Notes: generated by a model not told the origin, from the letters alone. A stretch of 35,551 nucleotides of DNA from Minisyncoccota bacterium (GCA_028712605.1 JAQTPV010000003.1:1-35551), one strand, 5' to 3'. Positions 23,899 through 33,725 are shown, numbered from the stretch's first letter. Numbers and translations: made by a program.

Positions 23899-24366
23899 TT
23901 AATCGCTAACTATTGGTGGACAAACCACAGGGTTTGCAATATCCGAACAATAATCAACTGAAGTAGTCGCTGGATCAATATCAGTAGTACCAGCATGCCC
24001 TAAGCTGTCAACGCAATACCAAGTCGCACCATTCTGTTCATTTAAAGGAGCAAAGGCGCAAACAGAATCAGAACTACTTAACGGAGCCTTAACCAAGGAA
24101 TAGGTATTGCCGAAAGAATTCTTCTGAACATCATTGACCAAAGGGCCCATATCTTCACTAGTGGTTGAAAAATTATCGTAGTTACCGTAGCCGTCAAAGG
24201 CGCTGGCCATCAAGGTCCTCATTTGGGCCATAGAAGCCTTAAGCCTACCGTCTTTAGCTTTTTTAGTGACTCCTGGGAAACCCACTAAAACCACCGAAGC
24301 CAAAACCCCAATAATAGCAATCACAACTAAGAGTTCAACCAACGTAAATCCTTTTTGATGACTCAT
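23899..24366 (-). CDS. Type IV pilin
   Basis: MSHQKGFTLVELLVVIAIIGVLASVVLV; C-terminal C..LNEQNGATWYCVDSLGHAG. Confidence 0.93.
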   Translation of the reverse strand: MSHQKGFTLVELLVVIAIIGVLASVVLVGFPGVTKKAKDGRLKASMAQMRTLMASAFDGYGNYDNFSTTSEDMGPLVNDVQKNSFGNTYSLVKAPLSSSDSVCAFAPLNEQNGATWYCVDSLGHAGTTDIDPATTSVDYCSDIANPVVCPPIVSD

Positions 24367-24471
24367 ATTTATTAAAAACTTTTTAAATTTTGTGAAAAAT
24401 TCAAAATCTATTTAAAATTAATCGTATTATAACATAGATTTAATAAAGGCAGCAGCTTACGCTAGCACAAA

Positions 24472-24505
24472 AGAAAGACCCCGCCTAAAAAGGCAGGGTC
24501 TTTCT
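24472..24505 (-). terminator. Intrinsic terminator between pilin transcription units
   Basis: Minus strand AGAAAGACCCTGCCT-TTTT-AGGCGGGGTCTTTCT then TTTTGT; 15-bp stem with one G-U pair. Confidence 0.85.
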
Positions 24506-24533
24506 GATGAAAATCAAATCTATGTATTTTCAC

Positions 24534-24992
24534 TTAATCAGTTATGCCGGCAGGACAGGCAGTAAGAGTTGCATTGGTGCAAGAAGTCTTAACATCGGAA
24601 GTGGTAGCTACACCAGCTAACCCAGAATAATCGGCGCAATAAGCGCTTGCCCCATCTTTCTCATTCAATAAAACATACATGCAAGTACCAGTACCGACCG
24701 CACCGTTAGTAATAACAAACCCCTCTTTATTATAACCATTATTTTTAGCCTCGGTCGCTAAAGAGGTCATATCTGCACTGGTGCTGGAAAAACCAGTGTA
24801 AGTGCCTTGATTACTGGAATAATAAGTCATCACGGTTCTAGCCTGAGCAACGGCTGATTTGACCCTAGAATCCTTGGCTTTCTTAGTGGCTGACGGGAAG
24901 CTCACCAAAACAATAGAGGCTAAAATACCAATAATAGCGATAACCACTAATAGCTCGATTAAAGTAAAACCTTTTTGTCTACTGATGTTCAT
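24534..24992 (-). CDS. Type IV pilin
   Basis: Start at MNISRQKGFTLIELLVVIAIIGILASIVLVSFPSATKKAKDSRVKSAVAQARTVM; C..LNEKDGASAYCADYSGLAG. Confidence 0.94.
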   Translation of the reverse strand: MNISRQKGFTLIELLVVIAIIGILASIVLVSFPSATKKAKDSRVKSAVAQARTVMTYYSSNQGTYTGFSSTSADMTSLATEAKNNGYNKEGFVITNGAVGTGTCMYVLLNEKDGASAYCADYSGLAGVATTSDVKTSCTNATLTACPAGITD

Positions 24993-25054
24993 ATTTTTTA
25001 TGTTAATATTACTGACTAAAACATTAATTGAGTTCCTGGATACATTTCTGCCCA

Positions 25055-25492
25055 TTAGTTATCAATAATCGCACCGCACGTTCCAGAAGCAGTTCGGCAA
25101 GGAGAGGAAACAACCCCAGCCATCCCGGAGCCATCAGCGCAATAATAGGTAGCCCCGTCTTTTTCATTTAAGCGGGCCGACATACAACAAGTGCCGGATG
25201 TAGCAAAGATTTGCAGGTCTGCTTTCTGATAAGCATTATTATGGACCTCCTTAGCTAAAGAAGTCATTTCAACGTTAGTCGTAGAGAAATTAAGATAGCT
25301 ATTGGTATTCCCCCAATAATAAATCATCACAGTTCTGGCTTGGCTTACTGCTGATTTGACCCTGGAATCCATAGCCTTTTTTTTGGCCGAAGGAAAGGTC
25401 ACCATAACTATAGAGGCTAAAATACCAATAATGGCAATGACTACCAAAAGCTCAATTAAAGTAAAACCTTTCTGCTTACTAATAAATTTCAT
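25055..25492 (-). CDS. Type IV pilin
   Basis: MKFISKQKGFTLIELLVVIAIIGILASIVMVTFPSAKKKAMDSRVKSAVSQARTVM; CC..LNEKDGATYYCADGSGMAG. Paralogue of 24534..24992. Confidence 0.94.
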   Translation of the reverse strand: MKFISKQKGFTLIELLVVIAIIGILASIVMVTFPSAKKKAMDSRVKSAVSQARTVMIYYWGNTNSYLNFSTTNVEMTSLAKEVHNNAYQKADLQIFATSGTCCMSARLNEKDGATYYCADGSGMAGVVSSPCRTASGTCGAIIDN

Positions 25493-25609
25493 TCGCCTAA
25501 AAAATGAATACTCAACGCATTCATCATTTTACAATCGATAGATTATCGACCTTTGTATGATTAGTAATTAATATTATTTTAAGGCTGAAAGCTTGATTAA
25601 TCAAGGCAG

Positions 25610-26083
25610 TTATTCACACCGGCAGTTATTAGTGCTCACACAAGTGGCAGCGCAAGTAGGAGGGGCAACGGGATAGCGCTTCGCATAAAGCTTGCCGTCA
25701 ATACAAAAATAATCCCTATCGCCGGGCAAGTGAGCCACCATGCAAAAACCCTGCCTATCTGTATTACGTAAAAAAATTAAAGTCTGATCAGAATATTTCT
25801 GAGCATTATTACATAACGTGTTAAGAATAGAGGATGAGCAAGTACAAATATTGCCGGCTATAGTACAATTAACATTATTAAAATTTCTATCCCCCTGATA
25901 CACAATACCTGCTTGGACTCTAAATTGGCTCAAGTCGCTCATAATACGAGCATCCTTGCCCTGATTAAAAGCAATAGGATATCTGGTTAAGATCACGGCT
26001 GATAAAATGCCTATAATAGCTATCACTATCAAAAGCTCTAAAAGTGTGAAGCCTTTAAGGAATTTAATTTGATGTTGCAACAT
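25610..26083 (-). CDS. Type IV pilin, divergent
   Basis: Start at MLQHQIKFLKGFTLLELLIVIAIIGILSAVILTRYP; Cys-rich C-terminus CAATCVSTNNCRCE. Confidence 0.9.
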   Translation of the reverse strand: MLQHQIKFLKGFTLLELLIVIAIIGILSAVILTRYPIAFNQGKDARIMSDLSQFRVQAGIVYQGDRNFNNVNCTIAGNICTCSSSILNTLCNNAQKYSDQTLIFLRNTDRQGFCMVAHLPGDRDYFCIDGKLYAKRYPVAPPTCAATCVSTNNCRCE

Positions 26084-26090
26084 GATATTT

Positions 26091-27311
26091 TTAAAATGCT
26101 GTTCCACCCCCACTAATCTTAAAAAGCGGCAAAAAGACAGCAAAGGCCAAAAAGGCAACCGCTAGACCCAAAACGATAATCAACACTGGTTCAATAACAA
26201 TGGCTAACTGTTCGGCCGTTCTTCCGATATCCTTTCTGTAAAACTCCACCGTTTCCATTAAAATTTTATCTAATCGACCGGTTTCTTCGCCGGTTGAAAC
26301 CATTTGAGAAATAAATGGTGGAAATTCTTTGGGGTGGGCGGAAAAAACAACGCTCAAGCGTTCTCCGCGTGACACCCTTAATTCTGTTTCTTCAATAATC
26401 TCCTGATAAACGGTATGGCCAATAATGTCTTTGGTAATCTTTAAAGCTTGGGTAATGGGTAGGCCGGCCATAATCAAAACCGCCAAATTTTCACCTAACC
26501 TCACTAAATAAAACTTTTTCAAAAAGCCGCCCAGAAATGGTACCTTTAAGATAAAGCGGTGGTATCGCTTTTTAAACGCCAAAGATTTTTTAACCCCAAG
26601 ATAAATAAGAATAGGAGGTACTACCACAAGTGGAGCTAAAAAAATACCGCCATTTTTCATAAACGTACCCACCGCAATTAAAATCTTGGTTGGCCAGGGT
26701 AAATCTCCGCCCATGGAGATTAATAATTCAGATAATTTTGGAATGATTATAAAAATGGCAACCAGACCAGCTAAAATAAAAACGATGATAACAAATATAG
26801 GATAGGTTAAGGCTCCCACAACCTTTTGTTTAAATTCATACTCATTTTCTAAGTGTTGCGCCAAGTAAACAAAAGAGTCCGCTACCTTACCGGTGGCTTC
26901 ACCTGATTTAATAATACTGATGTAGAAAGGGCCAAAGGTTTTTGGGAAAAGGCCAAAGGCCTGGCTTAAAGAACTTCCCGTTTCAATTGATTCGGCAATC
27001 TTAAGCAACTGCTCTCTCAAAGTAGGATTATCGGTTTGCGCCACTTGCGTTCTGATGGTTTCAAGAGGCGGGATAGCCGATTTAAGCATTGTGCCAATCT
27101 GGCGGGTAAGCATAATCAGCTCTTTAGCCGAAACATGACTAAAAATTTTTAAATCTTTAGATAAAATACTCTTATTCTCTTCAGCGGTCAAAGAGGTGGT
27201 GTAGAAACCGTATTTACCCAAGATATCTAAAGCCGCCTTCTCGGAAGAAGCCTCAATCACACCCTTTTGAACTTTACCTTCGTTGGTCCTGGCTGTATAA
27301 CTAAATTTCAT
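26091..27311 (-). CDS. pilC: Type IV pilus inner-membrane platform protein PilC
   Basis: MKFSYTARTNEGKVQKGVIEASSEKAALDIL, LTRQIGTMLKSAIPP, SGEATGKVADSF, MVSTGEETGRLDKILMETVEFY. Confidence 0.96.
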   Translation of the reverse strand: MKFSYTARTNEGKVQKGVIEASSEKAALDILGKYGFYTTSLTAEENKSILSKDLKIFSHVSAKELIMLTRQIGTMLKSAIPPLETIRTQVAQTDNPTLREQLLKIAESIETGSSLSQAFGLFPKTFGPFYISIIKSGEATGKVADSFVYLAQHLENEYEFKQKVVGALTYPIFVIIVFILAGLVAIFIIIPKLSELLISMGGDLPWPTKILIAVGTFMKNGGIFLAPLVVVPPILIYLGVKKSLAFKKRYHRFILKVPFLGGFLKKFYLVRLGENLAVLIMAGLPITQALKITKDIIGHTVYQEIIEETELRVSRGERLSVVFSAHPKEFPPFISQMVSTGEETGRLDKILMETVEFYRKDIGRTAEQLAIVIEPVLIIVLGLAVAFLAFAVFLPLFKISGGGTAF

Positions 27312-27316
27312 ATTAA

Positions 27317-28414
27317 TCAGATTGATTTAAGCCTAGCCTCTAAGTCCTCTGGGCTTAAAGAATAAATCACAGCGGTTTCTTTGGAAACCTGTTTGGCCCT
27401 AACTAAATCACTTAGCGATTGATTCATGGAAATCATCCCCTGCTTAGCAGAGGTTTCAATAATGGCTGGAATCTCATGAATTTTATCTTCTCTAACTAAA
27501 TTAGCAATCGCCGGATTAACCAACATTATCTCGCAAGCTGGGATAAAGCCATCGTCTATTCTAGGAATCAGCCTTTGGGCGACAACTCCCAACAAAGAGC
27601 TGGCCAGTTGGGCCCTAATTTGACTTTGTTGATGGGGCGGAAAAACATCAATGATGCGATGGATCGTTTGGCTGGCTGAATTGGTATGCAAAGTGGCAAA
27701 TACTAAATGACCAGTTTCAGCAGCAGTAATGGCTGTGGCGATGGTTTCAAAATCCCTCATCTCGCCAACCATAATCACGTTAGGGTCTTCTCTTAAGGTA
27801 GATCTTAAGGCTTTAGCAAAACTTAAGGTATCTTGATAAACCTCCCTTTGATCAATGATAGACTTATCGTCCTGAAACACATATTCAATAGGGTGCTCAA
27901 TGGTAATAATATGTTCTCTCCGAGTATGATTGATCTCATCAATTAAGGCCGCTAAGGTGGTGGATTTCCCCTGCGAGGTAGCACCCGTAATTAAAACGCA
28001 GCCTTGCTTAGCCCTGGTAAATTTGTAAAGCACGGGCGGTAAATTGAGTTCCTCAATGGTCCTAATACGTGATGGAATTAACCGCATAGCCATGCTCAAC
28101 ATATTACTTTGAAAAAAAGCGTTAACCCTAAAGCGCGCGATACTATCAATATTATAAGCAAAATCAATTTCTCGCTCTTTGAATAATTGCTGTTGTTGGT
28201 TTTCATTAAGAACGCTCAAGACTAAACCTTGAGCCACGGCAGGAGTAATAACCGGCTCGCCCTCCACCTCCACCAAAACCGTACTTACTCTTAAAATTGG
28301 CGGGTGGCCGCAAGAAATATGCAAATCCGAGGCATTGCTTTTAATGGCAATGTCTAATAAATTTTTCATTTGCAGCTTATAGTCCATCTTATCTTCATTA
28401 TAACATTTCAGCAA
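27317..28414 (-). CDS. pilT: Twitching motility ATPase PilT
   Basis: SDLHISCGHPPILRV, GATSQGKSTTLAALID, IEHPIEYVF, REDPNVIMVGEMRDFETIATAITAAETGHLVFATLHTNSA. Likely start is an internal Met (28390 or later). Confidence 0.96.
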   Translation of the reverse strand: MLKCYNEDKMDYKLQMKNLLDIAIKSNASDLHISCGHPPILRVSTVLVEVEGEPVITPAVAQGLVLSVLNENQQQQLFKEREIDFAYNIDSIARFRVNAFFQSNMLSMAMRLIPSRIRTIEELNLPPVLYKFTRAKQGCVLITGATSQGKSTTLAALIDEINHTRREHIITIEHPIEYVFQDDKSIIDQREVYQDTLSFAKALRSTLREDPNVIMVGEMRDFETIATAITAAETGHLVFATLHTNSASQTIHRIIDVFPPHQQSQIRAQLASSLLGVVAQRLIPRIDDGFIPACEIMLVNPAIANLVREDKIHEIPAIIETSAKQGMISMNQSLSDLVRAKQVSKETAVIYSLSPEDLEARLKSI

Positions 28415-28439
28415 ACCAACATCGGAGAATGTTGGATGG

Positions 28440-28808
28440 CTAAATTGCTAAAATTTCTTTAATCTTATCCACAACCTCTGACGGTTTAAATTGGCTTTTA
28501 ATTAAATATTTCACAGCCCCGAGCTTAAGCCCTTTCTCCACTTCTTCCTTTTGGCCTAAATTACTTAAAATCACAACCTTAAGCGCGCTTAGGGCCGGGT
28601 CGGATTTAATCCTTTCTAAAATTTCCCAGCCACCCGCCCCCGGCAGAACAATGTCTAAAAGTATTAAATCTGGCCTTTCTGAACCCAAGGCCTCCAAGGC
28701 CTGCTCGCCATTCTTAGCTATTTTTATATTGAAGCCTGTATTCTCAAATTTCTGCTTATAAATATCAATTAAAAAAGGGTCGTCCTCAACAAGTAGAATA
28801 TGATGCAT
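28440..28808 (-). CDS. CheY-like single-domain response regulator
   Basis: ILLVEDDPFLIDIY, DLILLDIVLPGAGGWEIL, VVILSNLGQ, VKYLIKSQF: receiver-domain Asp and Lys conserved. Confidence 0.95.
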   Translation of the reverse strand: MHHILLVEDDPFLIDIYKQKFENTGFNIKIAKNGEQALEALGSERPDLILLDIVLPGAGGWEILERIKSDPALSALKVVILSNLGQKEEVEKGLKLGAVKYLIKSQFKPSEVVDKIKEILAI

Positions 28809-28815
28809 ATCTTTA

Positions 28816-30546
28816 TTACATTCCTTCCTCCATCATACCTACAATTTCCTCAAAAGAAGTTTCGCCTTGCAATACTTTGATCACCCCTTCCTCTTCCATG
28901 GTAACCATGCCCTGCGTTCTCCCCTCTTGGAAAATAGCTTGTTCTGAAGGATTGGTATTGATAATTTTGCCCAAATCAGGGGTCATCTTAATCATTTCAA
29001 AAATCCCCTTCCGGCCAGCGTAGCCTTTCATATTGCATTTTTTACAGCCCTTAGCCTGATATATGGTAATAGGTTCTTTCAAATTCAATTGCGCCTGAAC
29101 TTCCTTGGGAAGGCCCCTGTATTTCTCCACAAGATATCGTTTAGTCTGCCCCTCGGCTCTAATGGGAACCTTGCATTCAGTACATAAAACCCTCACTAAC
29201 CTTTGGGCAATAGCCAAACTCAAAGCACCAGGCAATAAAAACGGTTTAACACCCATATCAACCAAACGGGGAATGACCCCTGGCGCATTATTGGTATGCA
29301 AAGTACTTAAAACTAAATGCCCGGTCAGGGCTGCCTGAACGGCTAGGCCCGCAGTTTCCTCATCTCTAATCTCACCCACCATGATGATATCGGGGTCCTG
29401 TCGCAGAATTTGCCGCAACCCCCTGCCAAATGTGTAGTTAATCTCTGGTTTTACTTGCGACTGATTCACTCCCTCCATAAAATATTCAACTGGATCTTCT
29501 AAGGTTACAATGTTCACCCCGTCATTATTAAGCAACTTCATGATTGAATACAAGGTAGTCGTTTTACCAGACCCCGTTGGACCCGACACAATAATCATGC
29601 CAAATGTTGATTGAATAGATTCTTGCAACTCTTTTTCATCACGACCCCCCAACCCTAAATCCTCTAAGGTTTTTAAACCTTGCAATGGGTCTAAAATACG
29701 AACTACCACTTTTTCACCTAAAGTGGTTGGAAAGGTAGAAACCCTAAAATCAATCCGCTTATCGCCAAATTGGGCTGAAAAACGCCCATCCTGAGGGAAA
29801 CGGGTTTCATCAATCTTTAAGCCGCTTAAAATCTTGACCCGCGCCACAATGGCCGGATGTATTTTTAATGGCAAAACCAAGGAGGGGTACAAAACGCCAT
29901 CCAATCTAAAGCGCACCTTGGAGTTGGTTCTGGTTGGCTCAATATGGATATCCGAGGCCTCGCCCTCAACAGCCTGACGCAACATCACGGCTACCATTTT
30001 AATTGTCGGGGCGTCCTCAACTAACCTTTCCAGGTTTTGCCGATCGCCACCAACGCCAGCCTCATCTTTTAGTTCACCTTCTAAATCCGCTAAAACATTC
30101 TCAACCTCCTTTTCGGAGGCAAGATATTTATTCAAATACTTCTGAAAATTAGACTGGCTAATTAAAAAAATACTGGGTGAAAATTTATTCTGCCGGGCTA
30201 AAAACTTCAAAGCCTCTTGCGCCTCAGCGTTTTCCGGATAAACCATACCTACCTCTATCTTTCGTTTATCCCGATCAACCGACAAGGGTACCATCTTATA
30301 AAACTCTACCGATTCCTTGGGAATCAAGGCTAAAACCTCTAAGGGCGTATCTTCGGCAATCTGATCTTTAAGAGGGATATCTAAAACCTCACTCTTTAAT
30401 TTAAAAAGATCCTCTTCAGGGATAATCTTTTTTTCTATTAAAATCTCCTCCAAAGGCCTAGCTGATTTCACCCCCTCCTCCTGCAACTCAGCCAACTGCT
30501 TTGAAGAAATAATTTTCTTTTTTATTAAAGCCTGGCTTAAATCCAT
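28816..30546 (-). CDS. pilB: Type IV pilus extension ATPase PilB/GspE
   Basis: N-terminal T2SSE_N-like domain, SDIHIEP, GPTGSGKTTTLYSIMKLLN, TLEDPVEYFMEGVNQSQV, LRQDPDIIMVGEIRDEETA, C-terminal Cys motif CTECK..CKKCNMKGYAGRKGIFEM. Confidence 0.97.
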   Translation of the reverse strand: MDLSQALIKKKIISSKQLAELQEEGVKSARPLEEILIEKKIIPEEDLFKLKSEVLDIPLKDQIAEDTPLEVLALIPKESVEFYKMVPLSVDRDKRKIEVGMVYPENAEAQEALKFLARQNKFSPSIFLISQSNFQKYLNKYLASEKEVENVLADLEGELKDEAGVGGDRQNLERLVEDAPTIKMVAVMLRQAVEGEASDIHIEPTRTNSKVRFRLDGVLYPSLVLPLKIHPAIVARVKILSGLKIDETRFPQDGRFSAQFGDKRIDFRVSTFPTTLGEKVVVRILDPLQGLKTLEDLGLGGRDEKELQESIQSTFGMIIVSGPTGSGKTTTLYSIMKLLNNDGVNIVTLEDPVEYFMEGVNQSQVKPEINYTFGRGLRQILRQDPDIIMVGEIRDEETAGLAVQAALTGHLVLSTLHTNNAPGVIPRLVDMGVKPFLLPGALSLAIAQRLVRVLCTECKVPIRAEGQTKRYLVEKYRGLPKEVQAQLNLKEPITIYQAKGCKKCNMKGYAGRKGIFEMIKMTPDLGKIINTNPSEQAIFQEGRTQGMVTMEEEGVIKVLQGETSFEEIVGMMEEGM

Positions 30547-30563
30547 ATGATATAAAAACCCGC

Positions 30564-31448
30564 CTAATAAGGCATGAACGGATTGTCCCTGCCAATATCT
30601 TCTTTTTTAGGAGGTGCAATGTTTTCAAAAGGCGAAAGGTCGTGAAGGCCCAATAAGGAATAAACCACACAGGTGTCCTGTCTACCTTTTGCATCAAAAA
30701 CAGTCACCTTGGGGACATAGAGCCCTGCTTCTTTATAGACATAGGATGGATTTCTTTCTTCAGACATAGCACCATCACCAAAGTCCCATCTGTACTTCAA
30801 TTGATCAGTGCTGTTTTCAATATTCACAGAAAAGATAAAGGTGGAATCTTTCTGGGTAGTGCCTTCCTTGGCACTGACGTCACAAGAAGAAATTTTAAAT
30901 GGGGCACTGAAATCTCCAACCACTACTTCTGTATAGGCGCTTGCCTTTCTTGATTCAGTAACCTCCTGACCGCCCTTATAATAAGTAACCTTACCTTCCA
31001 CCTCTACCATCGCCCGATATGTACCGGCTTTTTCATAACTGCAGGTATTTTCAGCTACCATCTTTTTCTGGGCCGTAACTGAATTAGCCTTATCGGCCGA
31101 TGGGAAATCAAACTTCCCATCGTTATTACAATCAAAACGATAAACAAACTGTCCCTCAATAGGGCCCGCAATATTAGCAGTTAAACTCACCTTAGTGTTG
31201 GGCGAAGTGATAGCTGGGGTAGCCTCCAGTGTTACTTGCATTTCCGGTAGAGTAACCTTAAGGGGCTCCCTTAGCACATTCCAATTGATCTCCACGCTCT
31301 GGAGTGGCTGGGACATTTTTTCAACGGCTGGTAGGGCGAAAAATTTAGCATCAAAAAATATTTTGCTTATAAGAATAATCAAAAGAATTAATCCTAAAAC
31401 AACTAATAAATATTTAAAGGCTTTATCGCCATTGAGTTGAACGGGCAT
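30564..31448 (-). CDS. PKD-domain membrane-anchored protein in the pilus operon
   Basis: N-terminal TM; KYRWDFGDGAMSEERNPSYVYKEAGLYVPKVTVFD is a PKD domain; C-terminus GRDNPFMPY. Confidence 0.85.
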   Translation of the reverse strand: MPVQLNGDKAFKYLLVVLGLILLIILISKIFFDAKFFALPAVEKMSQPLQSVEINWNVLREPLKVTLPEMQVTLEATPAITSPNTKVSLTANIAGPIEGQFVYRFDCNNDGKFDFPSADKANSVTAQKKMVAENTCSYEKAGTYRAMVEVEGKVTYYKGGQEVTESRKASAYTEVVVGDFSAPFKISSCDVSAKEGTTQKDSTFIFSVNIENSTDQLKYRWDFGDGAMSEERNPSYVYKEAGLYVPKVTVFDAKGRQDTCVVYSLLGLHDLSPFENIAPPKKEDIGRDNPFMPY

Positions 31449-31459
31449 AGGCTAAAAAA

Positions 31460-31984
31460 TTAATAAGAATATGTTTTGATAATCAAAGTAAACGTCGTCA
31501 TATTCATTTGCGTGGGCTCAACAGTGAAAGACAGCTGTTTGACGTCAAACACCCTAGCTGATTTTTCTACGGTCTTCAAAAAGTTCTCAAAAGAATTTAA
31601 AGGACCCATAACCACCAAGGAAACGGAAGCAATCTTAATATTAGGATTCTCGCCGCTTGCGCCTTCGTTACTAACTGCCACACCACCCAATAAAAGCCCG
31701 CTATCGGAAGCAGTTTTTTGAAAATAAGTTAAAAGGTCGGGGGAAAATGGTTCTTGGGGTATGGCCGAATTAATCTTATCTAAAACTACCCGGTAATCCA
31801 CTAAGTTGTTTTTCAATATTCTTAAGGCAGCGTAATAGTCGTTTTTATCTTTAATATCAGTTTGTAAATATTGAACCTGCTTCTCGGTCACTAAAAACTT
31901 TTTATATTCAGGAAAAACAAAATAAACAAAAACCAATAAAGCTAAAAAGATTAATATTGGAACAGCAAAAAGCCTTTTTTCCAT
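31460..31984 (-). CDS. PilO-like protein
   Basis: N-terminal TM then coiled coil; PQEPFSPDLLTYFQKTASDSGLLL..., SLVVMGPLNSFENFLKTVEKSARVFDVKQLSF is PilO-like; operon position. Confidence 0.8.
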   Translation of the reverse strand: MEKRLFAVPILIFLALLVFVYFVFPEYKKFLVTEKQVQYLQTDIKDKNDYYAALRILKNNLVDYRVVLDKINSAIPQEPFSPDLLTYFQKTASDSGLLLGGVAVSNEGASGENPNIKIASVSLVVMGPLNSFENFLKTVEKSARVFDVKQLSFTVEPTQMNMTTFTLIIKTYSY

Positions 31985-32034
31985 TTTTTTTAGAAACCCG
32001 CTATCCCTGCCATGCTATACCTTAATAGTTTTGG

Positions 32035-32595
32035 CTATTGATTAGCGGAGGTAAAAACATTATCAGCAAGTTCTATGGATAAATTAAAGGAAACGCCGCT
32101 ATCACTCAAAGACACACCGCTTGCGCTAAGTTGCCGCACAGCAGGGTTCTCTCTCAAACTTAGAAGTTGCTCTCCCAAAGTTTTGAAATGGTCAGTCTGA
32201 GCGTCCAGCGATAATGTCACGCGGCCCGCTTCAAACCCTAAATTAACACTTTTCAACCGTACTTTCTTTAGGCAAATGCTTTTTAAAAAATCAAAAACCC
32301 GTGAAGCAAAGTAATGTTTAGACCATAAAGAAGAGAAGTCACCTATTTTTGAAGCAGTCTGAACCAAATCATTTTTCAAATCAAAATTGTCACCGGTATC
32401 TAAGGTCATCAGCTCCTGTTCTGCGGATATCCTTTTTTGATCCCACGAAGGATTCAAATAGGAATTCAGAAAAACAAATGTCCCCAAACTGACCAAAAAT
32501 AGCCCTGCTGACAAAACAACCCATAGATTAACCTTAAAAGGCGTTTCTACTTTAGGTTTAGGGATAATCTTAATAATGGATGGATCCTGTAACAT
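32035..32595 (-). CDS. PilN-like protein
   Basis: Short cytoplasmic N-terminus + one TM; operon position between PilM and PilO. Confidence 0.7.
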   Translation of the reverse strand: MLQDPSIIKIIPKPKVETPFKVNLWVVLSAGLFLVSLGTFVFLNSYLNPSWDQKRISAEQELMTLDTGDNFDLKNDLVQTASKIGDFSSLWSKHYFASRVFDFLKSICLKKVRLKSVNLGFEAGRVTLSLDAQTDHFKTLGEQLLSLRENPAVRQLSASGVSLSDSGVSFNLSIELADNVFTSANQ

Positions 32596-32614
32596 AGTTT
32601 TAAAAATTATTGAG

Positions 32615-33676
32615 TTACACTTCTACTCCCATCATGCCTACGCCAATGGCCACGGCGAATGATGGGCCTAATCGCTTTAGTCTTTCCCCTAAGGACTGGG
32701 GAGAGGCCAAAGAGCGAAATGGATCAGCCAGAGAAACATTCTTTTTCAAACGAGAGGATAAATAATCCTTAAGGCCAAACAATGAAGCCATGCCCCCCGA
32801 GATAATAATGTCTTCAATATGTTTAGTCTGCTGACCTTGCGAGAAATCATTACAAATCTTTTCAATTTCTGAAGCAAAAACGTCAATCTTAGCAGATAAA
32901 ACCTTGAAGGCCTCGGCATGATTAGGATCTAAACCATATCTTTTTTTGATGGCTTCGGCTTCATTAAAATTAACCTTCAAAACTGTGCTTAATTCGTCAG
33001 TTAAGGCGCTGCCTGAAATATCAAAACTGTGGCTAGTGAGCAAATTGTGACTCTCAACAATGCTAATCGTGGTGCTTTGCCACCCAAAATCAATTAAGCA
33101 AACTGGCTGAGAAAACTTACTTGATGCAGTAACTGATCTAATTAAGCCGAAAACTTCAGCCTCTAATCCTTTAATTTCAAATCCGCAAATTTCAGCCACC
33201 CTTTGATAGCTTAAGAGAACTTTTTTAGGCACTGCCACTAATAATACCTTAAGCCGAACAGCCGGCAATCTTTCCTCTTTTTCAATGATTTGCCAATCAA
33301 AACTAACTTCGGATAAGGGGATAGGAATATGATGTCTAGCCTCAAACTCAATGGCATTAGGAATTTCTGCTTCACTCATCGGCGGCAGGGTAAACGTAGT
33401 AAAGAATGTGGAAAAGTCAGGGATAGCAAAAGCTACTTTTTGTTGTTTAATATTTACCTTTCGTAAAATCCCTTTCAAAACTCCAGCCACCCGATCAGCC
33501 AACAATAGCCCTTCTTCAGAATGGAAAGCTTTTAGGGATGACTCGCCTTGAGGTAACTGAAACTCTACGTAATTTTCTAATTTTTTCTTGGAGCCTCTAG
33601 AAGAGAGCTCCACCATCTTAATAGACGCCACCCCCACATCAATGCCTAAAGCCGCTTTCTGAAATAAAGAAACCAT
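32615..33676 (-). CDS. pilM: PilM, actin-like pilus assembly ATPase
   Basis: AALGIDVGVASIKMVELS, PNAIEFEARHHIPIPLSEVSFDWQII, VCLIDFGWQSTTISIV, IIISGGMASLFGLKDYLSSRL. Confidence 0.95.
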   Translation of the reverse strand: MVSLFQKAALGIDVGVASIKMVELSSRGSKKKLENYVEFQLPQGESSLKAFHSEEGLLLADRVAGVLKGILRKVNIKQQKVAFAIPDFSTFFTTFTLPPMSEAEIPNAIEFEARHHIPIPLSEVSFDWQIIEKEERLPAVRLKVLLVAVPKKVLLSYQRVAEICGFEIKGLEAEVFGLIRSVTASSKFSQPVCLIDFGWQSTTISIVESHNLLTSHSFDISGSALTDELSTVLKVNFNEAEAIKKRYGLDPNHAEAFKVLSAKIDVFASEIEKICNDFSQGQQTKHIEDIIISGGMASLFGLKDYLSSRLKKNVSLADPFRSLASPQSLGERLKRLGPSFAVAIGVGMMGVEV

Positions 33677-33725
33677 AATTATTATATCACTTTATTAGTG
33701 ATAAAAAAATGTGTAAGATTGAATA

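Noticed and set aside
24534-25492. Tandem pilins as a phase- or antigenic-variation cassette
   Set aside because: No invertible repeats, silent truncated copies or recombinase gene are visible; simple duplication suffices.
30488-30697. Minus-strand ORF 30488..30697 between pilB and PKD gene
   Set aside because: Overlaps both well-supported neighbours in another frame with no recognisable features.
33677-33725. Leaderless PilM transcript from TATAAT just upstream of its ATG
   Set aside because: A TATAAT is present 4 nt before the ATG, but no convincing -35 element; AT-rich spacer makes chance likely.
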